Of a DNA stretch of 64,000 nt, positions 1 to 9,484 are shown one piece after another; within the stretch, counting starts at the first letter, position 1; every line of letters starts with the position of its first letter. Origin of the DNA: Pectobacterium betavasculorum (lineage in GTDB: Bacteria > Pseudomonadota > Gammaproteobacteria > Enterobacterales > Enterobacteriaceae). The translations under genes and the position numbers were made by a program. A model generated the notes under the pieces. It was given only the letters and a program-made list of their open reading frames with translations. It did no database searches and was not told the origin of the DNA. The stretch is taken from contig NZ_JQHM01000005.1 in NCBI RefSeq assembly GCF_000749845.1, positions 1 through 64,000 on the forward strand, written 5' to 3'.

Positions 1-64
1 TTGTAGGGCGGTAGCAGTTTTGCCAGTATTCCGGTTTTTCGTTCAGGGGAAACACGTTTCATTT

Positions 65-105
65 GTCACTCCATGCCCTCAAATTGATTTTTCAGAGGGA
101 GTGAC
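65..105 (-). terminator. Hairpin downstream of yigI
   Basis: An imperfect inverted repeat: outer arms GTCAC (65-69) and GTGAC (101-105), inner arms CCCTC (76-80) and GAGGG (95-99), with a small internal loop between them. It lies just past the stop of the leftward yigI gene, so a transcript end is the natural reading, but there is no clean U run on the minus strand. The remaining bases 1-64 hold nothing I recognise. Confidence 0.3.
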
Positions 106-127
106 AACTATGCTGACACTGAGGGTG

Positions 128-616
128 CTATCCGACAATATAGGTTGCGGTGGCGCTGGCCAGATGCGAGCCCTGCTCGTTATGCAATTCGGCGCGTGCG
201 ACGGCGATTTTATTACCACCGCGCAGCAGCGTGCTGGTAATGGTGAATCGCTCTCCATAGCCTGGGCGTAGATAATCCACCCGCATGTCAATGGTTCCCA
301 TGCGTGCGAGCCGGTGATGAAACTCCTGATCGCTGATTGTCTCATGGCGTAGCAAAGTGTTGCCGACGCAGACCAATCCAGCGGCAACGTCCAACCCCGC
401 AGCAATCACGCCGCCGTGCAGAATCTTTTGTGCCGCATTGCCGATGAGCTTATCTTGCCGAGCGAACGTCAAGACGGCTTTGTCTGCCTCAAACTGCTGT
501 AATTCAAGGCCAAGTTCGATATTGAACGGCATCTTGTAAATGAAAATCTCGCCCACGAGTTGGCGTACGGTATCTCTGGTTAGTGTGGTTCCCTGAAATG
601 ATGGTATGTCAGCCAT
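128..616 (-). CDS. yigI: Hotdog-fold acyl-CoA thioesterase YigI
   Basis: A 162-residue cytoplasmic thioesterase of the YigI/PaaI-like hotdog family, which hydrolyses acyl-CoA thioesters. The family core is visible: [18 protein letters not shown] near residues 65-82, then [14 protein letters not shown] near 106-119 and a C-terminal [14 protein letters not shown] strand that ends as in E. coli YigI. Length matches the family (about 155 residues). It is divergent from pldA, as in E. coli, where yigI sits between rarD and pldA. The N-terminal few residues are less conserved, so a slightly later start is possible. Confidence 0.9.
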   Translation of the reverse strand: MADIPSFQGTTLTRDTVRQLVGEIFIYKMPFNIELGLELQQFEADKAVLTFARQDKLIGNAAQKILHGGVIAAGLDVAAGLVCVGNTLLRHETISDQEFHHRLARMGTIDMRVDYLRPGYGERFTITSTLLRGGNKIAVARAELHNEQGSHLASATATYIVG

Positions 617-866
617 GGTCGTTTCCCGCCCAAATAAGAGATACGTGTTAAATGTAGTTAATCTGATGGTTTTTAGTCACGTGGGTGTTTATTTTATGCG
701 CTGATTTTGTTTCTTTCCAGAAAAGACTAAGAAACGGGAGAACGCTACTTCAAACGTCACTGAACTGTGTAGAATGGCGGGCTTGAATGGGGAAAGACTC
801 ACCACGAATTGGTTAGACGATCGCCGGTTAAAACGAGCGTTGTATAAAAAATGTCGGAGAAAATGA

Positions 867-1733
867 ATGCGTAAAATAGTACTCGTACTGGCAGCATTAC
901 TGATGGCACAGGCTTATGCTGAAGATGCAATAAACGCGCCTGCGCCGAATCAACCCGCGGTACGTGGCAGCATTATCGCCAGCCTGTTACAAGAACATGA
1001 CACCCCATTTATTCTTTATCCTTACGAAAGCAACTACTTGCTGTATACCTATACCAGCAATATCAATAAAACGGCGATACAGAGCTATAACTGGGGTGAA
1101 GAAGCACGTAAAGACGAAGTGCACTATCAACTGAGCCTCGGGTTTCCGATCTGGCGTGGCATTTTGGGTGATAACTCGTTGCTAGGGGCGTCCTATACAC
1201 AGCGTTCTTGGTGGCAGTTGTCTAATAAAAGCGAGTCTTCTCCGTTCCGCGAAACCAACTATGAGCCACAGGTCTTCCTGGGCTGGGCGACCCACTACAC
1301 ATTAGCAGGCTGGACGCTACGAGATGTGGAAATGGGCTTTAATCACCAGTCTAACGGCCGTTCCGAACCCACTTCACGCAGTTGGAACCGTGCTTATATG
1401 CGTCTGATGGCACAAAACGGCAACTGGCAGGTGGATGTGAAGCCGTGGGTGCGTTTCTCTGATAGCCAGGATGATAACCCTGATATCACCAAATACATGG
1501 GCCATTACCGCTTACGCGTTGGCTATGTGTGGGGCGACAGCGTGTTTAGCGCGGAAGGCCGTTATAACTGGAACAGCGGTTACGGCGGCGGAGAACTGGG
1601 CTGGAGCTATCCACTAACGCGTCATGTTCGCTTCTACACCAAGGTCTTTAGCGGTTACGGTGAATCCCTGATTGACTACAACCACCGTCAGACCCGCTTC
1701 GGCGTTGGGGTGACGTTGAACGATATGTTCTAA
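867..1733 (+). CDS. pldA: Outer membrane phospholipase A1 (OMPLA)
   Basis: A 288-residue outer-membrane beta-barrel phospholipase A1/A2 that hydrolyses misplaced phospholipids in the outer leaflet and so helps keep lipid asymmetry. A signal peptide (about residues 1-18, ending AYA) precedes the barrel. The catalytic triad of the family is present: His160 and Ser162 in NHQSNGR and Asn174 in RSWNR. The protein ends in an aromatic residue (DMF), typical of BAM-assembled barrels. Length equals E. coli PldA (289). An SD-like GGAGAAA precedes the ATG. recQ follows after about 100 bp on the same strand. Confidence 0.97.
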   Translation: MRKIVLVLAALLMAQAYAEDAINAPAPNQPAVRGSIIASLLQEHDTPFILYPYESNYLLYTYTSNINKTAIQSYNWGEEARKDEVHYQLSLGFPIWRGILGDNSLLGASYTQRSWWQLSNKSESSPFRETNYEPQVFLGWATHYTLAGWTLRDVEMGFNHQSNGRSEPTSRSWNRAYMRLMAQNGNWQVDVKPWVRFSDSQDDNPDITKYMGHYRLRVGYVWGDSVFSAEGRYNWNSGYGGGELGWSYPLTRHVRFYTKVFSGYGESLIDYNHRQTRFGVGVTLNDMF

Positions 1734-1831
1734 CGATCGTGTGTTTTAGCGATTGCGGTTTTTAACCATTGCAGTTTTACCCGACGGCGCTGAAAATAGC
1801 GCCTGTTTGATTTCATTGAATTGGGGAAGGC

Positions 1832-3658
1832 GTGTCTACGGCGGAAGTATTGAATAAGGAAGCGCTGGCGGTTCAGGTTCTACGGGACACGTTCGGCTAC
1901 CAGCAATTCCGACCGGGTCAGCAGGAAATCATCAGCGCGACGCTCAGCGGGCAGGATTGTCTGGTTATCATGCCGACAGGCGGCGGTAAATCGCTGTGCT
2001 ACCAAATTCCCGCCTTGGTGATGGACGGGCTGACGTTGGTGGTGTCTCCGCTGATTTCTCTGATGAAAGATCAGGTCGATCAGCTTCAGGCCTACGGCGT
2101 CTCCGCCGCTTGCCTCAATTCAACGCAGACGCGTGAACAGCAGCTTGAGGTGATGGCGGGCTGTCGTACCGGTCAGATCAAGCTGCTTTATATTGCGCCG
2201 GAACGCCTGACGACAGAAAGCTTCCTCGATCATCTCGGCCACTGGCAGATCTCTCTGATCGCGGTGGATGAGGCACACTGCATTTCCCAATGGGGACACG
2301 ATTTCCGCCCTGAATACCGCGCACTGGGGCAAATTAAACAGCGTTTTCCTCATCTTCCTTTTATTGCGTTGACGGCTACCGCAGACGACACCACGCGGAG
2401 CGATATTGTTCGCCTGCTGGATCTTCAGTCGCCGCTGATTCAGATCAGCAGTTTTGACCGCCCGAATATCCGCTACACGCTGGTGGAGAAGTTTAAGCCG
2501 CTCGATCAGCTCTGGATGTTCGTGCAGGCGCAGCGCGGAAAAAGTGGCATCATCTACTGTAATAGCCGTTCTCGCGTGGAAGATATTAGCGCGCGTTTGC
2601 AGGCCCGTGGACTGAGCGCAGGGGCATATCACGCAGGATTGGATAACGAACGGCGCGCACAGGTTCAGGAAGCGTTCCTGCGTGACGATCTTCAGATGGT
2701 GGTGGCGACCGTCGCATTTGGTATGGGTATAAACAAGCCTAACGTGCGGTTCGTGGTGCATTTTGATATTCCGCGCAACATCGAATCCTACTATCAGGAA
2801 ACGGGACGTGCCGGACGCGATGGCCTCGCGGCAGAAGCTGCACTCTTCTACGATCCGGCAGATATGGCGTGGTTGCGTCGCTGTCTGGAAGAGAAACCCG
2901 CTGGACCGCAGTTGGATATTGAGCGCCATAAACTCAATGCGATGGGCGCGTTTGCCGAAGCGCAGACCTGCCGCCGTCTGGTGCTGCTGAACTATTTCGG
3001 GGAAGGACGCCAAGAGGCTTGCGGCAACTGCGATATTTGTCTCGATCCGCCGAAGCGTTACGACGGGCTGGTTGAGGCGCAAAAAGCGCTATCCTGCGTG
3101 TATCGTGTCGGGCAGCGCTTTGGTTTAGGTTATATTGTCGAAGTGCTGCGCGGTGCGAATAATCAGCGTATCCGCGACTTTGGTCATGACAAGCTGCCGG
3201 TCTACGGCATTGGTAAGGATAAATCGCAGGAGCATTGGGTCAGCGTGTTGCGTCAACTGATTCATCTGGGCCTGCTGAACCAGAACATTACGATGCATTC
3301 TGCCGTACAGCTTACCGAATCAGCGCGTCCGGTATTGCGCGGGGAAATGCCGCTGCAACTGGCTGTACCGCGTGTGATTAACCTGAAACCCCGCGCTAAT
3401 CAAAAATCTTACGGTGGGAATTACGACCGCAAGCTGTTTGCCAAATTGCGTAAACTGCGTAAATCCATCGCGGACGAAGACAATATTCCGCCTTACGTGG
3501 TGTTCAGCGATGCCACGCTGCTGGAGATGGCAGAGCTGATGCCGATCACTGCGGGTGAGCTGCTGAATATCAACGGGGTAGGACACCGCAAACTCGAACG
3601 CTTTGGTGCACCTTTCATGAACATGATTCGCGATCATGTCGATAATGATGATGAGTGA
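1832..3658 (+). CDS. recQ: ATP-dependent DNA helicase RecQ
   Basis: A 608-residue superfamily 2, 3'-5' DNA helicase of the RecF recombination pathway. Walker A is MPTGGGKS (Lys53), the Walker B box is DEAH (146-149), and the conserved aromatic loop [14 protein letters not shown] follows. The RecQ zinc-binding region shows its cysteines (ACGNCDIC) near residues 395-403, then a winged helix and an HRDC domain (about 530-605). The GTG start at 1832 is preceded by GGGGAAGG, a good ribosome binding site, and gives the standard protein. Placed between pldA and rhtB as in E. coli, except that the next gene (rhtC) is broken. Confidence 0.97.
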   Translation: MSTAEVLNKEALAVQVLRDTFGYQQFRPGQQEIISATLSGQDCLVIMPTGGGKSLCYQIPALVMDGLTLVVSPLISLMKDQVDQLQAYGVSAACLNSTQTREQQLEVMAGCRTGQIKLLYIAPERLTTESFLDHLGHWQISLIAVDEAHCISQWGHDFRPEYRALGQIKQRFPHLPFIALTATADDTTRSDIVRLLDLQSPLIQISSFDRPNIRYTLVEKFKPLDQLWMFVQAQRGKSGIIYCNSRSRVEDISARLQARGLSAGAYHAGLDNERRAQVQEAFLRDDLQMVVATVAFGMGINKPNVRFVVHFDIPRNIESYYQETGRAGRDGLAAEAALFYDPADMAWLRRCLEEKPAGPQLDIERHKLNAMGAFAEAQTCRRLVLLNYFGEGRQEACGNCDICLDPPKRYDGLVEAQKALSCVYRVGQRFGLGYIVEVLRGANNQRIRDFGHDKLPVYGIGKDKSQEHWVSVLRQLIHLGLLNQNITMHSAVQLTESARPVLRGEMPLQLAVPRVINLKPRANQKSYGGNYDRKLFAKLRKLRKSIADEDNIPPYVVFSDATLLEMAELMPITAGELLNINGVGHRKLERFGAPFMNMIRDHVDNDDE

Positions 3659-3699
3659 TACTCGCCTTGTCTGATTGCATTTGAAACAGGAAAACCAAC

Positions 3700-3843
3700 A
3701 TGCTGCTATTTCTGACGGTAGCGCTGGTGCATTTCATTGCGCTGATGAGTCCGGGGCCGGATTTCTTTTTCGTTTCACAAACCGCAGCTAACCTTTCACT
3801 CAGAGCATTTCCGGTGGAGAAACAACAGCGCGTCGTGATTTGA
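3700..3843 (+). pseudogene. rhtC: Truncated rhtC (threonine exporter) remnant
   Basis: A 47-codon reading frame starting 41 bp after recQ, exactly where E. coli has rhtC. Its first 32 residues match the RhtC/LysE-family N-terminus (MLLFLTVALVHFIALMSPGP, then DFFFVSQTA), including the SPGP motif. After that the sequence diverges and stops at TGA 3841. Full-length RhtC has about 206 residues and six membrane segments, so roughly 80 percent is missing, and the gap to rhtB is only 18 bp. The AACAGG upstream is a weak ribosome site. A translated 47-residue peptide cannot be excluded, but a transporter cannot be made. Confidence 0.85.
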
Positions 3844-3856
3844 TACGGCGCGCTGT
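3825..3856. terminator. Hairpin between rhtC stump and rhtB
   Basis: Inverted repeat ACAGCGCG (3825-3832) and CGCGCTGT (3849-3856) with a 16-base loop that includes the stop of the rhtC stump. It sits between two convergent reading frames and could end transcripts from either side. There is no strong U run, so support is moderate. Confidence 0.4.
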
Positions 3857-3861
3857 CTTCA

Positions 3862-4482
3862 TCAGGCCTTTCTTGCCGTGGCGAGTAACGCGCCGACCAG
3901 CACAAACAGCGATCCAAATATCCGGTTGAGTATCTTCATCTGCCGTGGGCCTTTCAGCCATCCGGCGATACGTGTGGCCAGCGTGGCATAACCAATCATC
4001 ACGATAATATCGACAACAACGGTGGTGATACCCAACACCAGATACTGTGCGGCCTGCGGCTGATGAGGGATGATGAACTGCGGGAACAGCGCTGCCAGAA
4101 ACACAATGCTTTTCGGGTTGGTCAGGTTCACCAATATCGCACGTTTAAAGAGTTTGCGACGCGGCATGACGCTGGCGAGAGCTTGAAGGTCGAGTGCGCC
4201 GGCGGCACGCCACTGCTGAATACCCAACCAGATCAGATAAGCCGCACCCAACCATTTTAGAAGATCAAAAGCCAACACAGACTGGTTAAGCAGTGCACCC
4301 AGCCCAATGCCGACCAGTACGATATGAATAGCCAGCCCGACCTGTAAACCACTGATTGATGCCACCGCGCCGCGATAGCCGTGACTAATTCCAGTACTCA
4401 TGGTGTTGATGGCTCCCGAGCCGGGCGACAGGCTGAGAATAAGTGTCGTGAGTAAGTAGGTTAACCACCAATCCAATGTCAT
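3862..4482 (-). CDS. rhtB: Homoserine/homoserine lactone efflux protein RhtB
   Basis: A 206-residue inner-membrane LysE/RhtB-family exporter for homoserine and related amino acids. The start [20 protein letters not shown] aligns with E. coli RhtB and is preceded by AGGAG at the right distance, so I prefer it to an upstream in-frame start at 4569. Family marks are [10 protein letters not shown] near the N-terminus, [20 protein letters not shown] in the middle and six hydrophobic segments. It normally pairs with rhtC, here reduced to a stump, so this is the only intact Rht exporter in the window. Confidence 0.95.
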   Translation of the reverse strand: MTLDWWLTYLLTTLILSLSPGSGAINTMSTGISHGYRGAVASISGLQVGLAIHIVLVGIGLGALLNQSVLAFDLLKWLGAAYLIWLGIQQWRAAGALDLQALASVMPRRKLFKRAILVNLTNPKSIVFLAALFPQFIIPHQPQAAQYLVLGITTVVVDIIVMIGYATLATRIAGWLKGPRQMKILNRIFGSLFVLVGALLATARKA

Positions 4483-4614
4483 GAAATCCTGCTCCTGAAT
4501 CACGTTCTGTATTACGAGAGTCTGTCTGTTTTTTATGTCACAATACGCTCGTGATCCACCGCTTGTCATGTTCTTCCGCTAGCTTTGTTTTCCCTGCGTC
4601 ACCGGAGAGGTGTG

Positions 4615-5652
4615 ATGATTCAACGCCACAATACGTTGTTTACGTCGGAACGGTTAACGCCTGAGTCGTTAACGGCAGGCCTGTTAACGCGAGAAGCGCA
4701 GTTTGCCGCTTTTGCTACCGGAGAGTTGCTGGATTTCTGGCGTCAGCGCGAAGAGGGCGAATTCTCTGGCGTGGATGATGTGCCGATCCGGTTTGTTCGC
4801 TTTACTGCGCCCCAGCACGACAAAATTGTCGTGGTTTTTTCTGGCCGCATCGAAAGCTACGTCAAATATAGCGAAGTGGCATATGACCTCTTTCATCGCG
4901 GCTATGATGTGCTCATCATGGATCACCGTGGGCAGGGGCGGTCTGGGCGGGTGCTGCAAGATGGCCACCGCGGACACGTACAGCGCTTCAGTGATTATGT
5001 CGATGATGCTGAAACGCTGTGCCAGCAACACATTGATCCGGCGCGATATACCCGCCGCTTTGCGCTGGCGCATTCAATGGGCGGCGCGATTCTGGCACAG
5101 CTTTTGGTTCGTCAACCTGCGATGTTTGATGCGGCGGCACTGTGTGCGCCGATGTTTGGCATTCGTTTACCGCTTCCTCATTGCGTGGCCGAGTGGATCG
5201 TCGATTGGGCAGAACGTCGCCCAGCGATACGAGATTATTATGCCATCGGCACCGGACAGTGGCGTCCTTTGCCTTACCGAATGAATGTGCTCACGCACAG
5301 CCGCGAACGCTACCAGCGTAGTATTCGATTTTACGCAGATTCGCCGGATTTACGCGTAGGCGGCCCTACTTATCACTGGGTGCGTGAGGCGATACAGGCT
5401 GGGAAACAATTGCTGGCAGAGGCCAGCGCCGTGACGACGCCGCTTCTGCTGCTACAGGCAGAAGAGGAGCGCGTGGTGGATAACCGCAGTCAGAATGTGT
5501 TTTGTCAGGCACTGACGCAGAGCGGTGATGCCAATTCGAATGGCGTTTTGCAAGTTATTCTCGGTGCGCGGCATGAAATTCTATTTGAGACGGATAGTCT
5601 CCGCGCCCAGGCGTTGGCGCTGATTTTTGCGCACTTTGCCCGTTACTCTTAA
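4615..5652 (+). CDS. pldB: Lysophospholipase L2
   Basis: A 345-residue alpha/beta hydrolase that deacylates lysophospholipids, complementing PldA. The nucleophile elbow is AHSMGG with Ser154; the oxyanion and loop region DHRGQGRSGR (103-112) and the C-terminal GARHEILFETD with the catalytic His are all as in E. coli PldB. ATG 4615 is preceded by GGAGAGG, which decides this start over a TTG ten codons upstream. Divergent from rhtB; yigL follows 49 bp later on the same strand, probably in one operon as in E. coli. Confidence 0.95.
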   Translation: MIQRHNTLFTSERLTPESLTAGLLTREAQFAAFATGELLDFWRQREEGEFSGVDDVPIRFVRFTAPQHDKIVVVFSGRIESYVKYSEVAYDLFHRGYDVLIMDHRGQGRSGRVLQDGHRGHVQRFSDYVDDAETLCQQHIDPARYTRRFALAHSMGGAILAQLLVRQPAMFDAAALCAPMFGIRLPLPHCVAEWIVDWAERRPAIRDYYAIGTGQWRPLPYRMNVLTHSRERYQRSIRFYADSPDLRVGGPTYHWVREAIQAGKQLLAEASAVTTPLLLLQAEEERVVDNRSQNVFCQALTQSGDANSNGVLQVILGARHEILFETDSLRAQALALIFAHFARYS

Positions 5653-5701
5653 TTTTTTGCGGCGCGTGCCGCCAATACACCAGAAGTGAGATCTCATCGT
5701 T

Positions 5702-6502
5702 ATGTACCATGTTGTTGCTTCCGATTTAGATGGCACGCTGCTGTCACCTGACCACTCGCTGTCCCCGTATGCGAAAGAAACCCTCAGGCTGCTGACGGAG
5801 AAAGGGATTCACTTTGTGTTCGCGACCGGACGGCACCACATGGATGTCGCGCAGATCCGCGATAATCTCGGTATCAGCGCGTTTATGATTACCTCGAACG
5901 GTGCGCGTGTGCATAACTCGCAGGGTGAGCTGATTTTCAGTCACAATCTGGATCAGGACATTGCCCGCGACCTTTACAGCGTCGTACACGCGAATCCCGA
6001 TATGCTGACGCACGTTTACCGTGATGACGAGTGGTTTATGAACCGTCCGCGTGCGGAAGAAGAACGTTTCTTCAAAGAGTCGATCTTTAAATACAAGCTG
6101 TTCGAGCCTGCACTGCTTGAGACTGATGGCGTCAGCAAAGTGTTCTTTACCTGCGATTCGCATGAACAGCTGCTTCCGCTGGAAGAAGCGATCAACGCGC
6201 GTTGGGGCGATCGTGTCAACGTGAGTTTTTCGACCCTGACCTGTCTGGAAGTGATGGCAGGTGGCGTGTCTAAAGGCCATGCGCTGGAGCAGGTGGCTAA
6301 GATTATTGGCTTCTCGCTCAAAGAATGCGTGGCGTTTGGTGATGGCATGAACGACTACGAAATGTTGTCAATGGCCGGGAAAGGCTGCGTCATGCAGAAC
6401 GCGCATCAGCGCCTGAAAGATTTACTGCCGGATCGCGAAGTGATTGGGTCTAACGCAGACAGCGCGGTGCCGAATTACCTGCGGGAACTGTTTCTGAAGT
6501 AA
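5702..6502 (+). CDS. yigL: HAD-family sugar/pyridoxal phosphatase YigL
   Basis: A 266-residue Cof-type (class IIB) haloacid dehalogenase-like phosphatase. Motif I is ASDLDGTLL with Asp8 (nucleophile) and Asp10; motif II is TSNGA near residue 62; the late acidic motif is GDGMNDYEML near 215. E. coli YigL acts on pyridoxal phosphate and sugar phosphates. Length equals the E. coli protein. It lies directly downstream of pldB, conserved synteny. The ribosome site is weak. Confidence 0.93.
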   Translation: MYHVVASDLDGTLLSPDHSLSPYAKETLRLLTEKGIHFVFATGRHHMDVAQIRDNLGISAFMITSNGARVHNSQGELIFSHNLDQDIARDLYSVVHANPDMLTHVYRDDEWFMNRPRAEEERFFKESIFKYKLFEPALLETDGVSKVFFTCDSHEQLLPLEEAINARWGDRVNVSFSTLTCLEVMAGGVSKGHALEQVAKIIGFSLKECVAFGDGMNDYEMLSMAGKGCVMQNAHQRLKDLLPDREVIGSNADSAVPNYLRELFLK

Positions 6503-6550
6503 GCGGTGCATTATTGAGGCGATGTCTCATCGGGCACGTTGAACTTCAGC

Positions 6551-6653
6551 GCTTGTTTGAGGATCGAGATACCGAGGGCGACCACGGTGCGAGGCATCCC
6601 TGCGGGAGCCTCATCATCGTGTTTCCCTCTAAATCCATGCTTAAGCGACCAGC
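6551..6653 (-). repeat. Dispersed hairpin repeat, copy C
   Basis: Reverse-strand copy of an element also found at 13661-13752 and 58783-58892. On the minus strand it reads GCTGGTCGCTTAAGC, a spacer, then a long stem: outer arms at 6583-6589 and 6615-6621, inner arms GAGGC (6591-6595) and GCCTC (6608-6612), and TCCC/GGGA around a 3-base loop. Compared with the other copies the fifth inner pair is C-G instead of T-A, a compensatory change. It fills most of the gap between yigL and the end of glpQ. Confidence 0.7.
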
Positions 6654-6662
6654 TTTAGCGCT

Positions 6663-7748
6663 TCAGCGTGGTTTTTTCAGAAAATCGACCGCTTTGTCGG
6701 GAAAATCGGTAAACAAGCCGTCAACGCCAGCCTGATAGTAGAGAATGTCATAGAGCTGATCGATATCTTTGGCGTACGTCGGTAGCCTGTCTGCTCTTGC
6801 CGTAAACGGATGCACCTGAAGTTTATGCTGATGGGCTTCCTTCACCATATTGATAAAGGTGATGTTGTCAGGCGTCGAACCTTTCTGAACGAGCATGTGG
6901 TAGTCCGGGCCGATACCGTCGGCGTAGGTCGCAATCTGTTTCATTGCACCGGATTGCTGCATCCAGTCGTAGTTGTAATTCACCCACGTTCCATTGGCCT
7001 GTTTTTCGTAGGTTTCATGCCAATCGGTATAGGCGATCAGTTGAATCAGGTTCAGATCCATCTTCATCTGTGGCTGCAATTCGGTTTTGATACGTTTTAA
7101 TTCTGCAACATCAAACGATTGCAGGAAGACCCTGTCGCTTTTCTCCGTATAGCCATACTGCTTCAGCACGGCCAGCGTTTCGCGGGCGATGTCTTTCCCT
7201 TCCTGATGGTGAAACCACGGCGCTTTGATTTCGGGATAGAGGCCGATGTTCTTGCCGGTTGAGTGGTTCATACCCTGAATAAACTCAATCTCTTCCTGAA
7301 AGGTATGAATGCGGAAGTCGGATTTCCACATCGGGAAACGGTTTGGGTAGCTCTGTACCTGCTTGCCGTCTTTGATGTCGAACCCTTCGGTGAATTTCAG
7401 TGATTTGATCTCTTTCAGCGTGAAGTCGATAGCGTAAAAGCGTCCATCTTTACGGGCACGCTGAGGGAAACGCTCTGCTACATCGGTAACGCGATCCAGA
7501 TAGTGGTCATGCAGGACAATAAGCGCGTTGTCTTTGGTGAGCACCAGATCCTGCTCCAGATAATCGACGCCTTGAGCGTAGGCCATCGCTTTGGCGGGAA
7601 GCGTATGCTCAGGCAGATAACCGCTGGCACCACGATGGGCAATGACGATTTTATCGGGTGATGAAGTGGAAGTGCCGGCGTGACTAGAAGCGCTAAAGGA
7701 AACGGAGAGCGCAAGGGTGGAGATCAGAGATGTTACGGTAACGTTCAT
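6663..7748 (-). CDS. glpQ: Periplasmic glycerophosphodiester phosphodiesterase
   Basis: A 361-residue periplasmic enzyme that cleaves glycerophosphodiesters (deacylated phospholipids) to glycerol 3-phosphate plus an alcohol. A signal peptide occupies about residues 1-24 (ending SSHAG). The GDPD signature IVIAHRGASGYLPEHT gives His38, Arg39 and Glu47, and LEQDLVLTKDNALIVLHDHYLDR supplies the metal and catalytic second His. Downstream of glpT by 75 bp on the same strand, separated by a GC-rich hairpin, as in the E. coli glpTQ operon. Its product is imported by GlpT. Confidence 0.96.
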   Translation of the reverse strand: MNVTVTSLISTLALSVSFSASSHAGTSTSSPDKIVIAHRGASGYLPEHTLPAKAMAYAQGVDYLEQDLVLTKDNALIVLHDHYLDRVTDVAERFPQRARKDGRFYAIDFTLKEIKSLKFTEGFDIKDGKQVQSYPNRFPMWKSDFRIHTFQEEIEFIQGMNHSTGKNIGLYPEIKAPWFHHQEGKDIARETLAVLKQYGYTEKSDRVFLQSFDVAELKRIKTELQPQMKMDLNLIQLIAYTDWHETYEKQANGTWVNYNYDWMQQSGAMKQIATYADGIGPDYHMLVQKGSTPDNITFINMVKEAHQHKLQVHPFTARADRLPTYAKDIDQLYDILYYQAGVDGLFTDFPDKAVDFLKKPR

Positions 7749-7777
7749 GCGATCAAACCTCTTTCTGTTGAGAGAAA

Positions 7778-7800
7778 GGCGGCGTCATCAGGACGCCGCC
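7778..7800 (-). promoter_or_regulatory. GC-rich hairpin between glpT and glpQ
   Basis: Perfect 9-bp arms GGCGGCGTC (7778-7786) and GACGCCGCC (7792-7800) around ATCAG. On the glpTQ transcript this lies between the two coding regions with no U run after it, so it probably stabilises or partly attenuates the message rather than ending it. That role is inferred. Confidence 0.55.
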
Positions 7801-7823
7801 AGAGGGATGCTTACAAGAGCGGG

Positions 7824-9173
7824 TTAGGCGCGATTGGCTAACTCTGCTTTATGCTTTTTCTCATTCAGCATAACAACAATCAGCAGAAGCACAGCCATAA
7901 TGCTGCCGCCGATCATCACCATGAAGCCGCCGTCCCAACCGAAGAAGTCAACGGTGTAGCCGACGATGGCGCTGGCGGCAACGGAGCCACCGAGGTAGCC
8001 GAACAGACCGGTGAAGCCTGCCGCTGTGCCTGCTGCTTTCTTCGGTGCCAGTTCCAGCGCGTGCAGGCCGATAAGCATAACCGGACCGTAAATCAGGAAG
8101 CCGATGATGATCATACATGCCATATCCACACCCGGATTACCGGCTGGGTTCAGCCAGTAAACGGTGGTGGCGATGGTAACGAGTACCATGAAAAACACGC
8201 CAGTTGCACCACGGTTACCTTTGAAGACCTTATCAGACATCCAGCCGCACAACAGCGTGCCCGGAATACCCGCGTATTCATACAGGAAGTACGCCCAGGA
8301 CGATTTATCCAGTGCGAAGTGTTTAACTTCTTTCAGATAAGTCGGTGACCAGTCGAGGATGCCGTAACGCAGCAGGTAAACGAAGACGTTGGCGATAGCG
8401 ATGTACCACAACAGTTTGTTCGGGAAAACGTACTGCATGAAGATCTGCTTAGCCGTCAGTTCTTCTTCGTCTTTTTCATTATAATCAGCCGGATAGTCGT
8501 TTTTATACTCTTCGACTGGCGGTAGACCACAGGATTGCGGGGTATCACGCATTAGGGCAAATGCGATTAGCGCAACCAGAATGGCGGCGAAGGCAGGCAT
8601 GTAGAGTGCTGCTTTCCAGTCGTTAAACCAGGCCATACCCAGCAGGAACAGCAGAGGCGGAAGGCCACCGCCGACGTTATGCGCACAGTTCCATACGGAT
8701 ACGATGCCACCGCGTTCTTTTTGTGACCACCAGTGAACCATGGTGCGTCCACACGGTGGCCATCCCATTCCCTGGAACCAGCCGCACAGGAACAGCAAGA
8801 CGAACATGACGGCAATACTGGATGTTGCCCATGGTACAAAGCCCATGAACAGCATGACGGCGGCTGCCAAAATTAGACCAGCGGGCAGGAAAACTCGCGG
8901 GTTGGAACGGTCAGATACCGAACCCATGATGAATTTGGAAAAGCCGTAGGCGATAGAGATGCCGGAAAGTGCAAAGCCAAGATCACCGCGTGAGAAGCCT
9001 TGTTCAATCAGGTAAGGCATTGCCAGTGTGAAGTTTTTACGTACCAGATAATAGGCGGCGTAGCCAAAAAAGATCCCCATGAATATCTGCCAGCGCAGAC
9101 GGCGATAGAGGGGATCAACACGATCCTGCGATACGCGCGCCTGGTGGGCTGCGGGTCTAAAAATACTCAGCAT
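7824..9173 (-). CDS. glpT: sn-Glycerol-3-phosphate:phosphate antiporter GlpT
   Basis: A 449-residue inner-membrane major facilitator of the organophosphate:Pi antiporter family, importing glycerol 3-phosphate (and fosfomycin) in exchange for phosphate. Twelve hydrophobic segments; family signatures include [27 protein letters not shown] and the basic loop [13 protein letters not shown]. Nearly identical by eye to E. coli GlpT. The start MLSIFRPA is preceded by GGAG at 8 bases and matches E. coli, so I use it rather than an ATG four codons upstream. Divergent from glpABC, sharing a 311-bp control region. Confidence 0.97.
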   Translation of the reverse strand: MLSIFRPAAHQARVSQDRVDPLYRRLRWQIFMGIFFGYAAYYLVRKNFTLAMPYLIEQGFSRGDLGFALSGISIAYGFSKFIMGSVSDRSNPRVFLPAGLILAAAVMLFMGFVPWATSSIAVMFVLLFLCGWFQGMGWPPCGRTMVHWWSQKERGGIVSVWNCAHNVGGGLPPLLFLLGMAWFNDWKAALYMPAFAAILVALIAFALMRDTPQSCGLPPVEEYKNDYPADYNEKDEEELTAKQIFMQYVFPNKLLWYIAIANVFVYLLRYGILDWSPTYLKEVKHFALDKSSWAYFLYEYAGIPGTLLCGWMSDKVFKGNRGATGVFFMVLVTIATTVYWLNPAGNPGVDMACMIIIGFLIYGPVMLIGLHALELAPKKAAGTAAGFTGLFGYLGGSVAASAIVGYTVDFFGWDGGFMVMIGGSIMAVLLLIVVMLNEKKHKAELANRA

Positions 9174-9484
9174 AGATATCTCCAATGCGAAAAAAAACGA
9201 TAGCTTTTTTGTTCTATTACGAACGTTATTGTAAGGGGCTAGCGTACAAATGAGTGTGATTCATGACGCTAATGTTACATTTTTATAAAACTGTGACGAT
9301 TTTTGCGCTCATGTTAACAGAATCGGAAAATTCCACAGTGCGGTTTTGGTGATATGAATCACACTTATTGTCTTTAGATTCCTCTTTGTTTTCGTTTGGT
9401 GTTCGTTATTGCTCTTTATCAAACATTTCCTCTTGTTTTTGTGTCCCAATAGCAACATACATATCCTCCGCCTGGAGCGAGAAC
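9174..9484. promoter_or_regulatory. glpTQ / glpABC divergent control region
   Basis: Shared promoter region. A palindromic GTTCTATTACGAAC (9211-9224) resembles the half sites of GlpR operators. A CRP-like site GGTGA-N6-TCACA lies at 9348-9363 (one mismatch from TGTGA-N6-TCACA). Further TGTGA-like motifs occur near 9255. In E. coli this region is controlled by GlpR, CRP, FNR and ArcA; only the GlpR-like and CRP-like sites can be argued here. Confidence 0.6.

Noticed and set aside
20-271. Plus-strand open frame of 83 codons at the left edge
   Set aside because: Mostly antisense to yigI and includes the hairpin at 65-105; no family features.
2120-3082. Long minus-strand open frame (320 codons) inside recQ
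   Set aside because: It lies wholly antisense to the well-supported recQ gene, has a composition like a reverse translation of it, no family motif and no ribosome site.
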